From the NCBI GenBank assembly GCA_963785255.1, contig CAWAUR010000009.1, positions 186,001 to 250,000 of the forward strand: DNA of 64,000 bases. Reading direction: 5' to 3'. Positions 44,843 through 53,575 of this stretch are shown here, one piece after another; positions within the stretch are counted from its first letter, which is position 1, and each line of letters begins with the position of its first letter. The notes beneath the pieces are model-generated. The model made no database searches and was not told the DNA's origin. It was given only the letters and a program-made list of their open reading frames with translations. Origin of the DNA: Bog-159 sp963785255. GTDB taxonomy: Bacteria > Acidobacteriota > Terriglobia > Bryobacterales > Bryobacteraceae. Made by a program: the position numbers and the translations under genes.

Positions 44843-45349
44843 CTATTCGATCTCGATTTCGGCGGGCGCGATGATGGAGGCGTCCTGCTTGGGATTCAGC
44901 GTGGGCAGATCCATTTTGGCCGCGCGCCAGCCTTTGTGACGCAGCGTGCCGCCTTCGGGCGGCGTGGCGGGCACGTTGCCGATGAACTTTACCGCGGCGG
45001 GATCGGCATTCGCGGAACGCGTGTAGGCGCCCTCCACGCCATCGATCACCGGCTGCAAGCTGAGATAGCGGGCCAGCGAATCGCGCGCCTGATCGTGCAG
45101 GCCGCGCACGGCGGCGCCGATCTGCTCATCGTCGAACGCGGCGATATCTTCCATCAGGAAATCGAGCAGGCGCGCATCGCGCTGCAGGATGGCCAGCAGT
45201 TGCAGAGCGTAAGCGGGATTCGGCGGCGGAGGGGGCGCAGGCTTCGCGGGCGCGGCCGCTTTGGGCGCGGCGGGTTTAAGCTCCGCGGGCAGGGGCCGGC
45301 CGAACAGGATCGCAAAGAAGGCCCGGAAGGCCAGAAAAATGCGGCTCAA
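44843..45349 (-). CDS. DUF2760 protein, partner of the Hsp70-like ATPase
   Basis: A 168-residue protein. A short hydrophobic N-terminus (IFLAFRAFFAILFG) leads to a Pro/Ala linker, then the conserved domain: LQLLAILQRDARLLDFLMED near residue 50, SLARYLSLQPVIDGVEGAY, and the C-terminal GGTLRHKGWRAAKMDLPTL with the strongly conserved RHKGW. DUF2760 genes usually sit next to a YegD-type Hsp70, as here (10-nt gap), so the pair probably acts together. Mechanism unknown. Confidence 0.85.
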   Translation of the reverse strand: MSRIFLAFRAFFAILFGRPLPAELKPAAPKAAAPAKPAPPPPPNPAYALQLLAILQRDARLLDFLMEDIAAFDDEQIGAAVRGLHDQARDSLARYLSLQPVIDGVEGAYTRSANADPAAVKFIGNVPATPPEGGTLRHKGWRAAKMDLPTLNPKQDASIIAPAEIEIE

Positions 45350-45419
45350 GTGTTATGCTCCAATCACTTAGGATAACATCGGGGGCGCGTTTCGCGCCGG
45401 TTCACTGGGGTGTTCTGGG

Positions 45420-45475
45420 GAAACCGCTCCCTGACGGTCGCGGCTCAGTAACCTTCGCGGTCGCGGCTCTGTAAA
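45420..45475. repeat. repeat family A, copy 5 (tandem half-arms)
   Basis: One arm AAACCGCTCCCT-GACGGTCGCGG-CTCAGTAA is followed by CGCGGTCGCGGCTCTGTAA in the same direction, as in copies 3 and 7. No facing arm and no outer terminals. It lies between the DUF2760 start and the tannase stop. Confidence 0.8.
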
Positions 45476-45490
45476 TGACGGTCACTTACC

Positions 45491-47107
45491 TTATTTGCAG
45501 TCGAAGTTATCGGAGTCATTCGAGTCGCCGGCGCCCTTGTAAGTGGCGACCTGGGGGTACGGACAAAGCGGGCGAGTCATGGCGGGTGGTTTCGATGGAT
45601 TATCGTCGGTGTACTTCGTGGCGACGATAGAACCGGGCGCCTGGCCCTTTTCCACCCAATCTTCAAGGGCTTGGTAGATACCATGGGCCGGACCTTTGGC
45701 GGTGGTGGTGCCGAACTGACCGAACGAAGTTGGGCCGGGCCCGCCGAAACAATGCTGCATGCCGGGGACCATGTAGAGGCGCACGAAGCTATCGGCGGCG
45801 GCCGCGCCCATGGCGTGAACGACGCCGTTGTAATAGTTGATGGTATTCACGGAAGGGATAGCCGGATCGTTCCAGCCGTGATACAGAATCAGCTTTCCGC
45901 CGCGGGCCTGGAAGTTATGCAGATCGGTGTCGGTCGCATTTAGGGCGTGCGCGGTCTTTTCGTCGGCCGTATGCAAGGCGGTATCGACTTTGGCAGTGAG
46001 TGGATTCCAGGTGGGATCCTCAAAGACCATATAACGGAAGTAATTCTCCAGGTAAACGGAACTGCTGCTGCCGCCGGGACCGTTGCCGATCAGCCAGGGC
46101 ACCCAACCGCCGCGTCCGTCTTCGGCGCCGGGCGCGTAGCCGGGAAGGATGCTGTCGCCATGCGAGTTACGTCCACCAGCGTAAAGCTTCTTCAGAGACG
46201 CGACTTGCGGGACGGTGAGGCAGGTGCGCTCGTCGGCGCCTTTACACAGCAACGTTGCGGGATCGAAGCGACAACGGGTGGGATCGTTGATAATGCCGTC
46301 TTTCACGCCGTCGAGTGAGTCACAGGCGGCCACGACGGCGGCGGCGATGGCTGGGAACTTGATGCCGGGGATGTAGGCGGCGGGGTCGGTATAGATAGTC
46401 TGACTGATATCGACGCCCGCCGCCAACAGATGGGTCCAGAAGTTGGCGGGGGCTCCGGCCAGGATGCCATCGTAATCGGCGGGGAAGCGTTGCGCTTCCA
46501 TGAGCGCTTCGCGGCCTCCATCGGAGCAGCTATCGAAGTAGGCGTGCTGCAAGGGTTGCGTATAGAAGGCTGCGATAAGGCTCTTGGCGTTGACCGTGGT
46601 GAGGTGCAGGGCGCGATAGCCGAAATCGTTGACCTTTTCGGGGTGACGATAGGCCCAACTGGCATCCTCGCCGTCGGCTTCGTGACCGGTGTCGGTGCCG
46701 GCGGTGGCATAGCCGCGTTTCAGATCGTCGCCCAGGGAGCTGAAGCCGATGGAGCCGGCGAATCCGCCGTTGCCGACGCCCAGGAATTTGCCGTTCCAGT
46801 TGGATTCAGGCAGCCAGACTTCAAAGCGAATGTAGGAATCCGGCGTGGGCTTGATGACCCCGGCGACGCGGCAGAAGGCGGGCAGCTTGCCGATGGGGTT
46901 GCCATAGGGCGGAGTGAAGGACCCGGCCGGGATCGACTGGGCGACGGTGATGGTGGTGTCGGGTAGCGGGGTGGCAGTCAGGCTCTCGCAGGTGGCGGCG
47001 CCGAGCGGCAGGGCTCCGATAAAGAGGAGGAGCAGCGCGCTGCGCAGCCGGGTACGGGGCCCTGGGCGCTTTGTGCTGTTTGTGCAGAAATATGCAGTTT
47101 TGTGCAT
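45491..47107 (-). CDS. secreted tannase/feruloyl-esterase family hydrolase
   Basis: A 538-residue protein. Start ATG 47107, with AGGAG 12 nt upstream; the frame is open to 47161. A basic N-terminus leads to a signal peptide (ALLLLFIGALPLGAATC). Residues about 130-230 hold GVGNGGFAGSI and the nucleophile FDSCSDGGREALMEAQ (Ser within C-S-x-G-G). Later come ILYHGWNDPAIP (Asp) and MVPGMQHCFGGPG (His, with the Cys that disulfide-bonds to the nucleophile-side Cys). A calcium-binding lid with many Asp is present. Hydrolyses gallate, ferulate or similar esters. Confidence 0.9.
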   Translation of the reverse strand: MHKTAYFCTNSTKRPGPRTRLRSALLLLFIGALPLGAATCESLTATPLPDTTITVAQSIPAGSFTPPYGNPIGKLPAFCRVAGVIKPTPDSYIRFEVWLPESNWNGKFLGVGNGGFAGSIGFSSLGDDLKRGYATAGTDTGHEADGEDASWAYRHPEKVNDFGYRALHLTTVNAKSLIAAFYTQPLQHAYFDSCSDGGREALMEAQRFPADYDGILAGAPANFWTHLLAAGVDISQTIYTDPAAYIPGIKFPAIAAAVVAACDSLDGVKDGIINDPTRCRFDPATLLCKGADERTCLTVPQVASLKKLYAGGRNSHGDSILPGYAPGAEDGRGGWVPWLIGNGPGGSSSSVYLENYFRYMVFEDPTWNPLTAKVDTALHTADEKTAHALNATDTDLHNFQARGGKLILYHGWNDPAIPSVNTINYYNGVVHAMGAAAADSFVRLYMVPGMQHCFGGPGPTSFGQFGTTTAKGPAHGIYQALEDWVEKGQAPGSIVATKYTDDNPSKPPAMTRPLCPYPQVATYKGAGDSNDSDNFDCK

Positions 47108-47219
47108 CGCCCGGTTTGGCTCCTGAAATATTTTTTGTGCCGAACAAAGCCAATTAGTCATTTATTTTCTTTTACTTGACAAATTGGCAAAGCCAAATTG
47201 GGGCGCTCGGCCGCGGCCA

Positions 47220-47579
47220 TCATGCAGAGGCGGCGGTCGAGAAGCTGCGGACGGCGGCGGGTTCGCTGGTGAACGTCTCGAAGACGGTGATCAGCTTGGT
47301 AATCTGCATCAACTCATGCATTTTCTTCTGCATGTTGAGCAGTTTGAGTTGGCCGCCGTGGCTGGTGACCGTGGCGAAGCTGCCCACGAACTGGCCCAGG
47401 CCGGTGGAATCGATGTAGCTCACTTCGGCGAGGTTGAGGAGAATATTTTTTTGGCCGCTATCGAGATGCTCTTTGATGGAATCGCGCAGGGCGGTCACCT
47501 CTTCGCCGATGGTAATACGGCCGATGAGGTCGAGGATCACAACGTTGCCGCTCTCGCGGACATTGATTTTCAGGCTCAT
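47220..47579 (-). CDS. STAS-domain anti-sigma factor antagonist
   Basis: A 119-residue single STAS domain. VVILDLIGRITIGEE begins the fold and NLAEVSYIDSTGLGQFVGSF carries the phospho-acceptor Ser (DSTG), as in SpoIIAA/RsbV. GGAGC precedes the ATG. No kinase or sigma factor is adjacent, so its partner must be elsewhere. Confidence 0.9.
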   Translation of the reverse strand: MSLKINVRESGNVVILDLIGRITIGEEVTALRDSIKEHLDSGQKNILLNLAEVSYIDSTGLGQFVGSFATVTSHGGQLKLLNMQKKMHELMQITKLITVFETFTSEPAAVRSFSTAASA

Positions 47580-47676
47580 GGATCAGGCTCCTTATGCCCG
47601 CCGTTACACCGCAGCGGGTAATAACCAAGCATAGCGCGATTGAAGAACGGGTGCGAGGAAGAAAAGTGGGCGAGGG

Positions 47677-47780
47677 CGCTTAACCGGTTTGGGGAAACCG
47701 CTCCCTGACGGTCGCGGCTCTGTAACGGCCGTAGCAATGTCGCGGGGTTTACTGAGCCGCGACCGTCAGGGAGCGGTTTT
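47677..47780. repeat. repeat family A, copy 6
   Basis: Left terminal (GCGCTTAACCGGTTTGGGG) and both facing arms (AAACCGCTCCCT-GACGGTCGCGG and CCGCGACCGTCAGGGAGCGG) are present; the right terminal GGTTAAGCAC is missing. The right arm runs into six T on the plus strand. Confidence 0.9.
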
Positions 47781-47815
47781 TTCAGCCACCAGTCACCAGC
47801 CACCAGCCACGGCTT

Positions 47816-48373
47816 TTAAGCCCGGCGGGCGCGGTTGATGACCAGTTCCGGATGCTCACCCATCATGCGGTTCACCACATGGCAGTTCCAGCAGGCGGGT
47901 TTGTGCGTGGCGAGGACGTCCGGCACATCCGCGGGGGCCACTTCGCGCCACTCGACAGTGTGACCCGCGGGGCTCAGCAGGGCGGGCTCATTATCAGCCC
48001 AATGAATCTCGCCGATAGGCTTGCCGCAGATGGCGCAGTTCTTCCCCTCGTACCACTGAGTCAGGATATGGCGCACCAGGCAATCTTCCGGGGAGGCTTC
48101 GATCTGGCTGAGACACTGCTGCCCGCAATCCTGGCGCTCGGGCCATCGCGAGCAGGATTTCAGGCGCAGGTCCGGCTTGCCCTCGAATGTGGTCAGCAGT
48201 ACATGGCCGGTATCCACCGTGACACCGGCGGGGCGGTGGTTTTCGGGACAGGTAATCACGCGGTCGCCACGATACTTCCGAAACGCGCGGCCGAAGACTT
48301 CCACGAGCAAAACCAGGATCGCCAGCAGAACGAAAGCGACCCACACGGTGATGCCCGCGCCGAATGTATGCAT
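47816..48373 (-). CDS. cysteine-rich membrane-anchored protein, function unknown
   Basis: A 185-residue protein. An N-terminal membrane helix (GAGITVWVAFVLLAILVLLV) is followed by a cytoplasmic or periplasmic part with at least nine Cys: ITCPENH, SCSRWPERQDCGQQCLSQIE, DCLVRH, NCAICGKPI and ACWNCHVVN. The CxxC pairs and CxxCH-like end suggest Zn or Fe-S binding; the single CWNCH could also bind heme c if exported. I know of similar unnamed acidobacterial proteins. No operon partner. Confidence 0.7.
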   Translation of the reverse strand: MHTFGAGITVWVAFVLLAILVLLVEVFGRAFRKYRGDRVITCPENHRPAGVTVDTGHVLLTTFEGKPDLRLKSCSRWPERQDCGQQCLSQIEASPEDCLVRHILTQWYEGKNCAICGKPIGEIHWADNEPALLSPAGHTVEWREVAPADVPDVLATHKPACWNCHVVNRMMGEHPELVINRARRA

Positions 48374-48508
48374 AGTGCACCTTCCGGGGACGCCCTGTGC
48401 ACGCGTCGCGCCATGTTATAAGCAATTGAATTAAAACGTGCAGATGCGGCTCTTGCGTCGTTTTCCACAGATCGACTGGGTGGCTTGACCCGACTGGGAG
48501 TACCAGCA

Positions 48509-48549
48509 GGCGGCCTGGGAGGCCGCCGCAGGCAGGGTGCCTGCCCCAC
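48509..48549 (+). repeat. repeat family B, copy 1
   Basis: A 41-nt unit GGCGGCCT-GGG-AGGCCGCC followed by GCAGGCA-GGG-TGCCTGC and CCCAC. Two stacked hairpins, 42 nt upstream of the ATG at 48592. Confidence 0.9.
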
Positions 48550-48591
48550 TTGCGCAACGGATGGGGGGCGCTGCACGTCATTGTTGGTGAT

Positions 48592-49170
48592 ATGGACCGG
48601 CGCGTGATTGCCGCATGTGGAGCCTGCCTGGCGCTCATCGCGGCGCCGCTGCGGCCGGATGCGTCTCCGGACTACCAGGCCGCTGCCCACAAAGTCTCCT
48701 TGATTGAAGGCGACCGGTTGAAGGCGGGTGCGCGCGTGGTTCTCACGTCGGCGGAGTTAAATGCCTATGCCCGCCAGGAGGTCGCCGAGGTGGCGCCCGA
48801 TGGGGTTCGCAATCCCCGGCTGGAATTGGGTGACGGAACCGCCACGGCCACCGCGCTGATCGATTTCGGCAAGTTGGCGCGCGCGGAAGGCAGGCCGCCG
48901 GGAGCGCTGATGTCCTACTTGCTGGATGGCGAGCGGCCCGTAACCATTACGGCGCGCATCCGGTCGTCGGGGGGGACGGCCACAGTGGATGTGCAACAGG
49001 TGGAGATATCCGGTGTGGCCATCGAGGGCCGTCTGCTGGATTTCCTGATTCATAGTTACGTGATGCACGCCTACCCGTCGGCCAAGGTGGGCGAGCCATT
49101 TGCGTTGGGCCATCGCATCGAGCGGCTGGACGTGCGGCCGGCGGCGGTGGGCGTGGTGATCGGCCGTTGA
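48592..49170 (+). CDS. secreted hypothetical protein
   Basis: A 192-residue protein from ATG 48592 (an earlier in-frame ATG at 48550 starts inside repeat B1). Signal peptide MDRRVIAACGACLALIAAP. The mature part has VVLTSAELNAYARQEVAEVA, TATATALIDFGKLARAEG and ARIRSSGGTATVDVQQVEIS. This arrangement, a helix followed by lipid-binding-like beta strands, is common in acidobacterial secreted proteins of unknown function. It is followed by the DUF4034-like gene 63 nt later on the same strand. Confidence 0.7.
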   Translation: MDRRVIAACGACLALIAAPLRPDASPDYQAAAHKVSLIEGDRLKAGARVVLTSAELNAYARQEVAEVAPDGVRNPRLELGDGTATATALIDFGKLARAEGRPPGALMSYLLDGERPVTITARIRSSGGTATVDVQQVEISGVAIEGRLLDFLIHSYVMHAYPSAKVGEPFALGHRIERLDVRPAAVGVVIGR

Positions 49171-49233
49171 TGGGCGGACGGTTGTAACATCCGGGCGCTG
49201 CCCCGGAGTGGTATGATTTTGGCGGAGGTGTGG

Positions 49234-50280
49234 ATGTACCGGAATGTATTCGGCGCTCTTGCCTTGACGGCGCTGGGGTGCGGCTATGTGGCGGCGCAAT
49301 CTACTCCCGCTGCGGAGGAAGGCACTGCCGAACCACTGAGCGCGTCTAATGCGTTCGATTCCCAGGAAGCCCACAGTTTCCAGACCATGGTTCGCGGACT
49401 CCTGAATACCGAGAGTTTCGCGAAGCTGGAAGCCATCGCGCAAACCGCGCGCACGCAGAAATCGCGCTTCCGCGGCGGCGCCTGGAAATTGCACGCATTA
49501 TATGGGGTGGTGCAAGGTCCCGGCTCTCTGACGTCCACCGACGATGTGTGGACGGCGCATCTGGCGCGGTTGCAGCGCTGGGTGGCGGCTTTTCCCAATT
49601 CTCCGACGCCGCACGTGGCGCTGGGCAGGGCTTACACCAGATATGCATGGAAGGCGCGCGGCCTGGGCTATGCGAAGACCGTGACGTCGCAGGGATGGAA
49701 GCAGTACCGCGAGCGGATCGAACAGGCGCGCGCGACGCTGGAAGACGCCAAGACATTGGCGCAGAAAGATCCGCAGTGGTACCGGGCTATGCAGGAGGTG
49801 GCGCTGGCGCAGGGATGGCCGCGCGCGCAAGTGGACCAGCTTCTGGAGGCCGCCATCTCGACGGAGCCCGGCTATTACTATTTCTATACCGCACAGGCGA
49901 ATTATCTTCTGCCGCGATGGTTTGGAAAGCCGGGCGAGGCGGAGGAATTCGCCCAGACCATAGCCGACCGCGTGGGCGGCGACGAAGGCAACCTCGTTTA
50001 TTTCGAGATTGCGGAGTCCACGGACTGCTGCGGCAAGAAAGACCGGTTGCCGGGGCTTTCGTGGGATCGCATTAAGGAAGGCTACGCGGCGATCGAGAAC
50101 CTGTATGGCAGCATCAATCACCAGCGGAACGTGATGGCGTTTCTGGCTGTTCGCAATCAAGACCAGGAATTCGCGGCGCAGATGTTCGCGCGGATTGGCG
50201 ACGATTGGGACCGGAGCGTTTGGGGGACGAAGGAGAATTTCAATAGCCGGACGGCGCCGGGGGCGGATGGCGAGAGGTAG
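49234..50280 (+). CDS. secreted DUF4034-like protein, intact copy
   Basis: A 348-residue protein. ATG 49234 starts a signal peptide (MYRNVFGALALTALGCGYVA, cut near AAQS). The body is helical with TPR-like arrangement: HLARLQRWVAAFPNSPTPHV, ALGRAYTRYAWKARGLGYAK, DPQWYRAMQEVALAQGW and ANYLLPRWFGKPGEAEEFA. I read it as the DUF4034 family (alpha-solenoid, unknown role). From 49483 to the stop it is about 98% identical, without indels, to a second truncated copy at 52657..53454, exactly 3174 nt downstream. Confidence 0.75.
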   Translation: MYRNVFGALALTALGCGYVAAQSTPAAEEGTAEPLSASNAFDSQEAHSFQTMVRGLLNTESFAKLEAIAQTARTQKSRFRGGAWKLHALYGVVQGPGSLTSTDDVWTAHLARLQRWVAAFPNSPTPHVALGRAYTRYAWKARGLGYAKTVTSQGWKQYRERIEQARATLEDAKTLAQKDPQWYRAMQEVALAQGWPRAQVDQLLEAAISTEPGYYYFYTAQANYLLPRWFGKPGEAEEFAQTIADRVGGDEGNLVYFEIAESTDCCGKKDRLPGLSWDRIKEGYAAIENLYGSINHQRNVMAFLAVRNQDQEFAAQMFARIGDDWDRSVWGTKENFNSRTAPGADGER

Positions 50281-50388
50281 CGCATGCGGCGGATTTTCGA
50301 CGGTACGGCAGGGCGATGCCCCAAGGGTGCGTCGATTGAGATCTCTTTTTTGGCTTGAGATCAGCAGGTGTAAGGAATGCCGTCGGCC

Positions 50389-51120
50389 TTACCTCCATCC
50401 GCGGGCCTGTAGTTCCCTTACGTAGGCGTCCCGAATCGCTTGGGCAAGCCCGTCTGATCGCGCTTCAAATCTATCGAAGTCCTTTATATTGTCCTGCCGG
50501 ACATGCAGTTGGCCTTCGCCAGTATTTCCGCGGTGTTGACCGGTCGAGTAATTTGGATGCGCTTCCAGTTCGTGGGAGGATAGGACCCAGTAACGAATTC
50601 TGTCTCGCCAGACAGCGATCCAAACAAACACATCGCAGCAGGCGCATTTCACCTGTTGAAAATTCATCCAGAAATGTTTGGTGGAGTTAGAGGCCAGGGC
50701 CTTCAGATATAATGGTTCGTCACTGTCGGCATCCACTGCCCGTGATGCCTTCACCTCAATCCTAATTTTTCCGTCGAGATAAAAGTCGTATTCTCCCGAG
50801 TACCTTGGATCGAGTTGCCTGGACGGCTTGTGGAGTTCCGGCACGAGTTCCTTGAAGTGCGATTGTGCCCATGCTTCGCCGAACGTGCGAGGGCCACTGA
50901 TTTCAAAGATGTAAAGAAATGCGTTCCGCTCTATGTAGCTATCGCGCATCCCAAGATAATCATCGAGCGAAAGGATACCGTTTCCGAGGAGCGTCGAAAT
51001 GATATACTCGAACTCGTTAAATGGGTAGACAGAGAATAAGTTCTCCAGCTTGCGTCGGAACTCCTGCTCGTCGGGCAATGATGCAATGAGCGCGTCGAGT
51101 TCTCGCTTGAGCTCTTCCAT
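50389..51120 (-). CDS. type II restriction endonuclease, PD-(D/E)xK fold
   Basis: A 243-residue protein. A helical N-terminal third is followed by the nuclease core SGEYDFYLDGKIRIEVKASR, giving Asp112, Glu122 and Lys124 as the D-ExK metal site. The rest has conserved-looking aromatic strands (FWMNFQQVKC, FVWIAVWRDRIRYW). The start ATG 51120 is 3 nt after the stop of a DNA methyltransferase, which settles the role. Target site not predictable. Codon and base use is visibly less GC-rich than the flanking genes, consistent with acquisition. Confidence 0.85.
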   Translation of the reverse strand: MEELKRELDALIASLPDEQEFRRKLENLFSVYPFNEFEYIISTLLGNGILSLDDYLGMRDSYIERNAFLYIFEISGPRTFGEAWAQSHFKELVPELHKPSRQLDPRYSGEYDFYLDGKIRIEVKASRAVDADSDEPLYLKALASNSTKHFWMNFQQVKCACCDVFVWIAVWRDRIRYWVLSSHELEAHPNYSTGQHRGNTGEGQLHVRQDNIKDFDRFEARSDGLAQAIRDAYVRELQARGWR

Positions 51121-51123
51121 TGG

Positions 51124-52155
51124 TTAAAAAAGTGAGCCTTCATCACGGATTGCATCGTCCCCATCATTCGACGGCAAATCGAGGCCCGCGATTGCCGCCA
51201 CCGCTGAAGGAGCGTGATCAGAGCACGTGCTGCAGTCATTCTCGAAAGCGTGACCGTTCTGCCAGCCCAAACGGCCAGTCCTTCGGTAGTGTTCCAGCCG
51301 CCGAATCGTCGTCTCGCAAAAAACAGGGTCCGTGTCTATGGTGAAACAGCGCCGTCGCAAAATCTCGCAGGCCAGGAGGGTGGTTCCCGAGTGGGCGAAG
51401 AAATCGAGGACGAGGTCGCCAACGTTCGACGATGCCCTCACAATCCGTTCTATACACTTCAGGGGCTTCTGTGCGTAACAGCCGTTAACATTCTCTTCCA
51501 TCCGATAAAACACTTGTTGAATGTCCACCCAGACGTTGCCGGCCCGAATGTTCTCAGAATTACTCCGCTCGATGTTCTCAGTGAGCCTACCGTTGACCTT
51601 CTTGTAGTAGCCGCGCAGAATCTTCGGAATGTCCGTGTACTCAGCCTCTACGTTAAAAACGGGATCGCCTCTCACGTAATAAAGGAGTTCCTGGCGGACT
51701 GCCATCCAGTTTTTCTGGGTGCCGTACCCCCGCTGGTTCCGCATGGTGATGAAACTGCGCGTATTTACCGGGAGGGATCGCATCATAAGCATGAAGTCAG
51801 GGAGTGGTTGAAAGCCGTCGTTTTGGTCCGCCCCAAGCCACACGTACAAGGACGCGTCCGGCTCCATCCAGTGCAGCGTGTTCAGGACCCAGCGACGGCA
51901 CCATCGGATGAATTCCTCACCCGTTCGTTCTTCAAAGGCGACTTGATTATAGGGGGGGTCGTGGATTGCCAACGTGGACCTGCTGTTACCCATAACTTTA
52001 GCTACGTCCTCGGCGTTCCCCGCATCGAGGCACCCGACACTGTGCCCAGAAACAGGGTCAATCCAAATATCGCCCTTTCCGAGCCGACAATGGGGCAGCA
52101 GCAGTTCGCGTACGGCGGGGTGTTCATCCAGTCGGGGAAGCGGATTATTCCTCAT
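51124..52155 (-). CDS. type II DNA methyltransferase, beta class (DPPY)
   Basis: A 343-residue protein from ATG 52155; the open frame extends to 52560 but the extra part is unlike a protein. Motif IV TLAIHDPPYNQVAFEERTG is near residue 66, and motif I VLDFFAHSGTTLLACEI follows near residue 255. The order IV-then-I marks the beta class, which makes N6-methyladenine or N4-methylcytosine. The motif between them is PLKCIERIVRASSNVGD. Co-oriented with the endonuclease gene downstream, so methylation is expressed first. Confidence 0.9.
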   Translation of the reverse strand: MRNNPLPRLDEHPAVRELLLPHCRLGKGDIWIDPVSGHSVGCLDAGNAEDVAKVMGNSRSTLAIHDPPYNQVAFEERTGEEFIRWCRRWVLNTLHWMEPDASLYVWLGADQNDGFQPLPDFMLMMRSLPVNTRSFITMRNQRGYGTQKNWMAVRQELLYYVRGDPVFNVEAEYTDIPKILRGYYKKVNGRLTENIERSNSENIRAGNVWVDIQQVFYRMEENVNGCYAQKPLKCIERIVRASSNVGDLVLDFFAHSGTTLLACEILRRRCFTIDTDPVFCETTIRRLEHYRRTGRLGWQNGHAFENDCSTCSDHAPSAVAAIAGLDLPSNDGDDAIRDEGSLF

Positions 52156-52531
52156 GGCTAATGTATCGCCGCATTCCGTGGTCCTGACTAGGGTATCACG
52201 ATTTTTTTTGGGAATTGAGCCGCGGGACCTGCCTCCGCGTCGTCGGAAGTGCCGTTCCACATATAAGCTGCATTTCCTGTTCCTGTCCGAATCTCCGATG
52301 GCTAATACTTTCTCCGAAGTGATGGCCGCAGCGGGACTGCATCGGTGCCCGTGCCCGCAAGTTCTGCCGGTAGAATCACTTCTGCTGGCGGTTCCAGAGC
52401 ACTTCCGGGACCGCATGTTTCGTGCTTGGCTGGCCTCTGGGTGACGGTAGACCGCGCGCTGTTCAGCCCAATAAGTAACCCTGGATGCAGCCAGTGGCCT
52501 CGGCTGGCGACCCCATAGGCCATGTGGAGCC
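52156..52531. other. intergenic sequence upstream of the methyltransferase
   Basis: About 375 nt. It should contain the restriction-modification promoter. No C-protein-like small regulator is visible. The minus-strand frame crossing it is an unsupported extension of the methyltransferase. Confidence 0.45.
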
Positions 52532-53454
52532 TTGCATCTCCTGGGTATACCCTTCGCCACTGCTCTGGCAGCCTACGCGCAAGGCAATTACGAAATCCAT
52601 GGCCTACGACTCCGACCCGCGGAGGCGCGATTTCTGCTACGCGCCGCAGCGGCGATTGGAAATTGCACGCTTTTTATGGGGTGGTGCAAGGTCCCGGCTC
52701 TCTGACGTCCACCGACGATGTGTGGACGGCGCATCTGGCGCGGTTGCAGCGCTGGGTGGCGGCTTATCCCAATTCCCCGACGCCGCACGTGGCGCTGGGC
52801 AGGGCTTACACCAGATATGCATGGAAGGCGCGCGGCCTGGGTTATGCGAAGACTGTGACGTCGCAGGGATGGAAGCAGTACCGCGAGCGGATCGCGCAAG
52901 CGCGCGCGACGCTGGAAGACGCCAAGACGTTGGCGCAGAAAGATCCGCAGTGGTATCGGGCGATGCAGGAGGTGGCGCTGGCGCAGGGATGGCCGCGCGC
53001 GCAAGTGGACCAGCTTCTGGAGGCCGCCATCTCGACGGAGCCCGGCTATTACTATTTCTATACCGCGCAGGCGAATTATCTTCTGCCGCGATGGTTTGGA
53101 AAGCCGGGCGAGGCGGAGGAATTCGCCCAGACCATAGCCGACCGCGTGGGCGGCGACGAAGGCAACCTCGTTTATTTCGAGATTGCGGAGTCCACGGACT
53201 GCTGCGGCAAGAAAGACCGGTTGCCGGGGCTTTCGTGGGATCGCATTAAGGAAGGCTACGCGGCGATCGAGAACCTGTATGGCAGCATCAATCACCAGCG
53301 GAACGTGATGGCGTTTCTGGCTGTTCGCAATCAAGACCAGGAATTCGCGGCGCAGATGTTCGCGCGGATTGGCGACGATTGGGACCGGAGCGTTTGGGGG
53401 ACGAAGGAGAATTTCAATAGCCGGACGGCGCCGGGGGCGGATGGCGGGAAGTAG
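52522..53454 (+). pseudogene. truncated second copy of the DUF4034-like gene
   Basis: From 52657 to the stop at 53454 this is the same gene as 49483-50280, with about 15 substitutions by hand count and no indels. The last 370 nt before the extreme end are identical. The signal peptide and first 80 residues are absent. Upstream, the open frame runs through the out-of-frame copy of another gene's start, so any product (310 residues from ATG 52522) has an artificial N-terminus and no export signal. Confidence 0.85.
52532..52617 (+). pseudogene. 86-nt duplicate of the 5' end of the beta-barrel gene at 53576
   Basis: This stretch aligns without gaps to 53576-53661, with about 80% identity by eye. 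Both begin with TTG, then share CTTCGCCAC-GCTCTGGC and GGCAATTACGAAATCCA up to CTCCGACC. It encodes the signal-peptide region of that gene and breaks off just after it, joining the truncated DUF4034-like copy. Confidence 0.8.
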
Positions 53455-53467
53455 CGGAGGGTAGCAG

Positions 53468-53550
53468 GACCGCTCCCTTACGGTCGCGGCTCAGTAACGC
53501 CGGGGTCGCGGCTCAGTAGCGTTTCTGAGCCGCGCGCGTAAGCAAGCGGT
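53468..53550. repeat. repeat family A, copy 7 (variant arm)
   Basis: GACCGCTCCCT-TACGGTCGCGG-CTCAGTAA, then GGGGTCGCGGCTCAGTAG, then the variant facing arm TTTCTGAGCCGCGCG-CGTAAGCAAGCGGT. Same construction as copy 3. Confidence 0.88.
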
Positions 53551-53575
53551 TGCCCGGCATAAGCTACATTGAGTA

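Noticed and set aside
47776..47781. Right arm of repeat A6 followed by six T as an intrinsic terminator
   Set aside because: The T run is on the plus strand, but both neighbouring genes are on the minus strand, so it would not terminate either.
52156..52560. N-terminal extension of the DNA methyltransferase to 478 residues
   Set aside because: The extra 135 residues are Arg/Ser/Cys-rich without family resemblance; ATG 52155 gives a normal-length beta-class enzyme.
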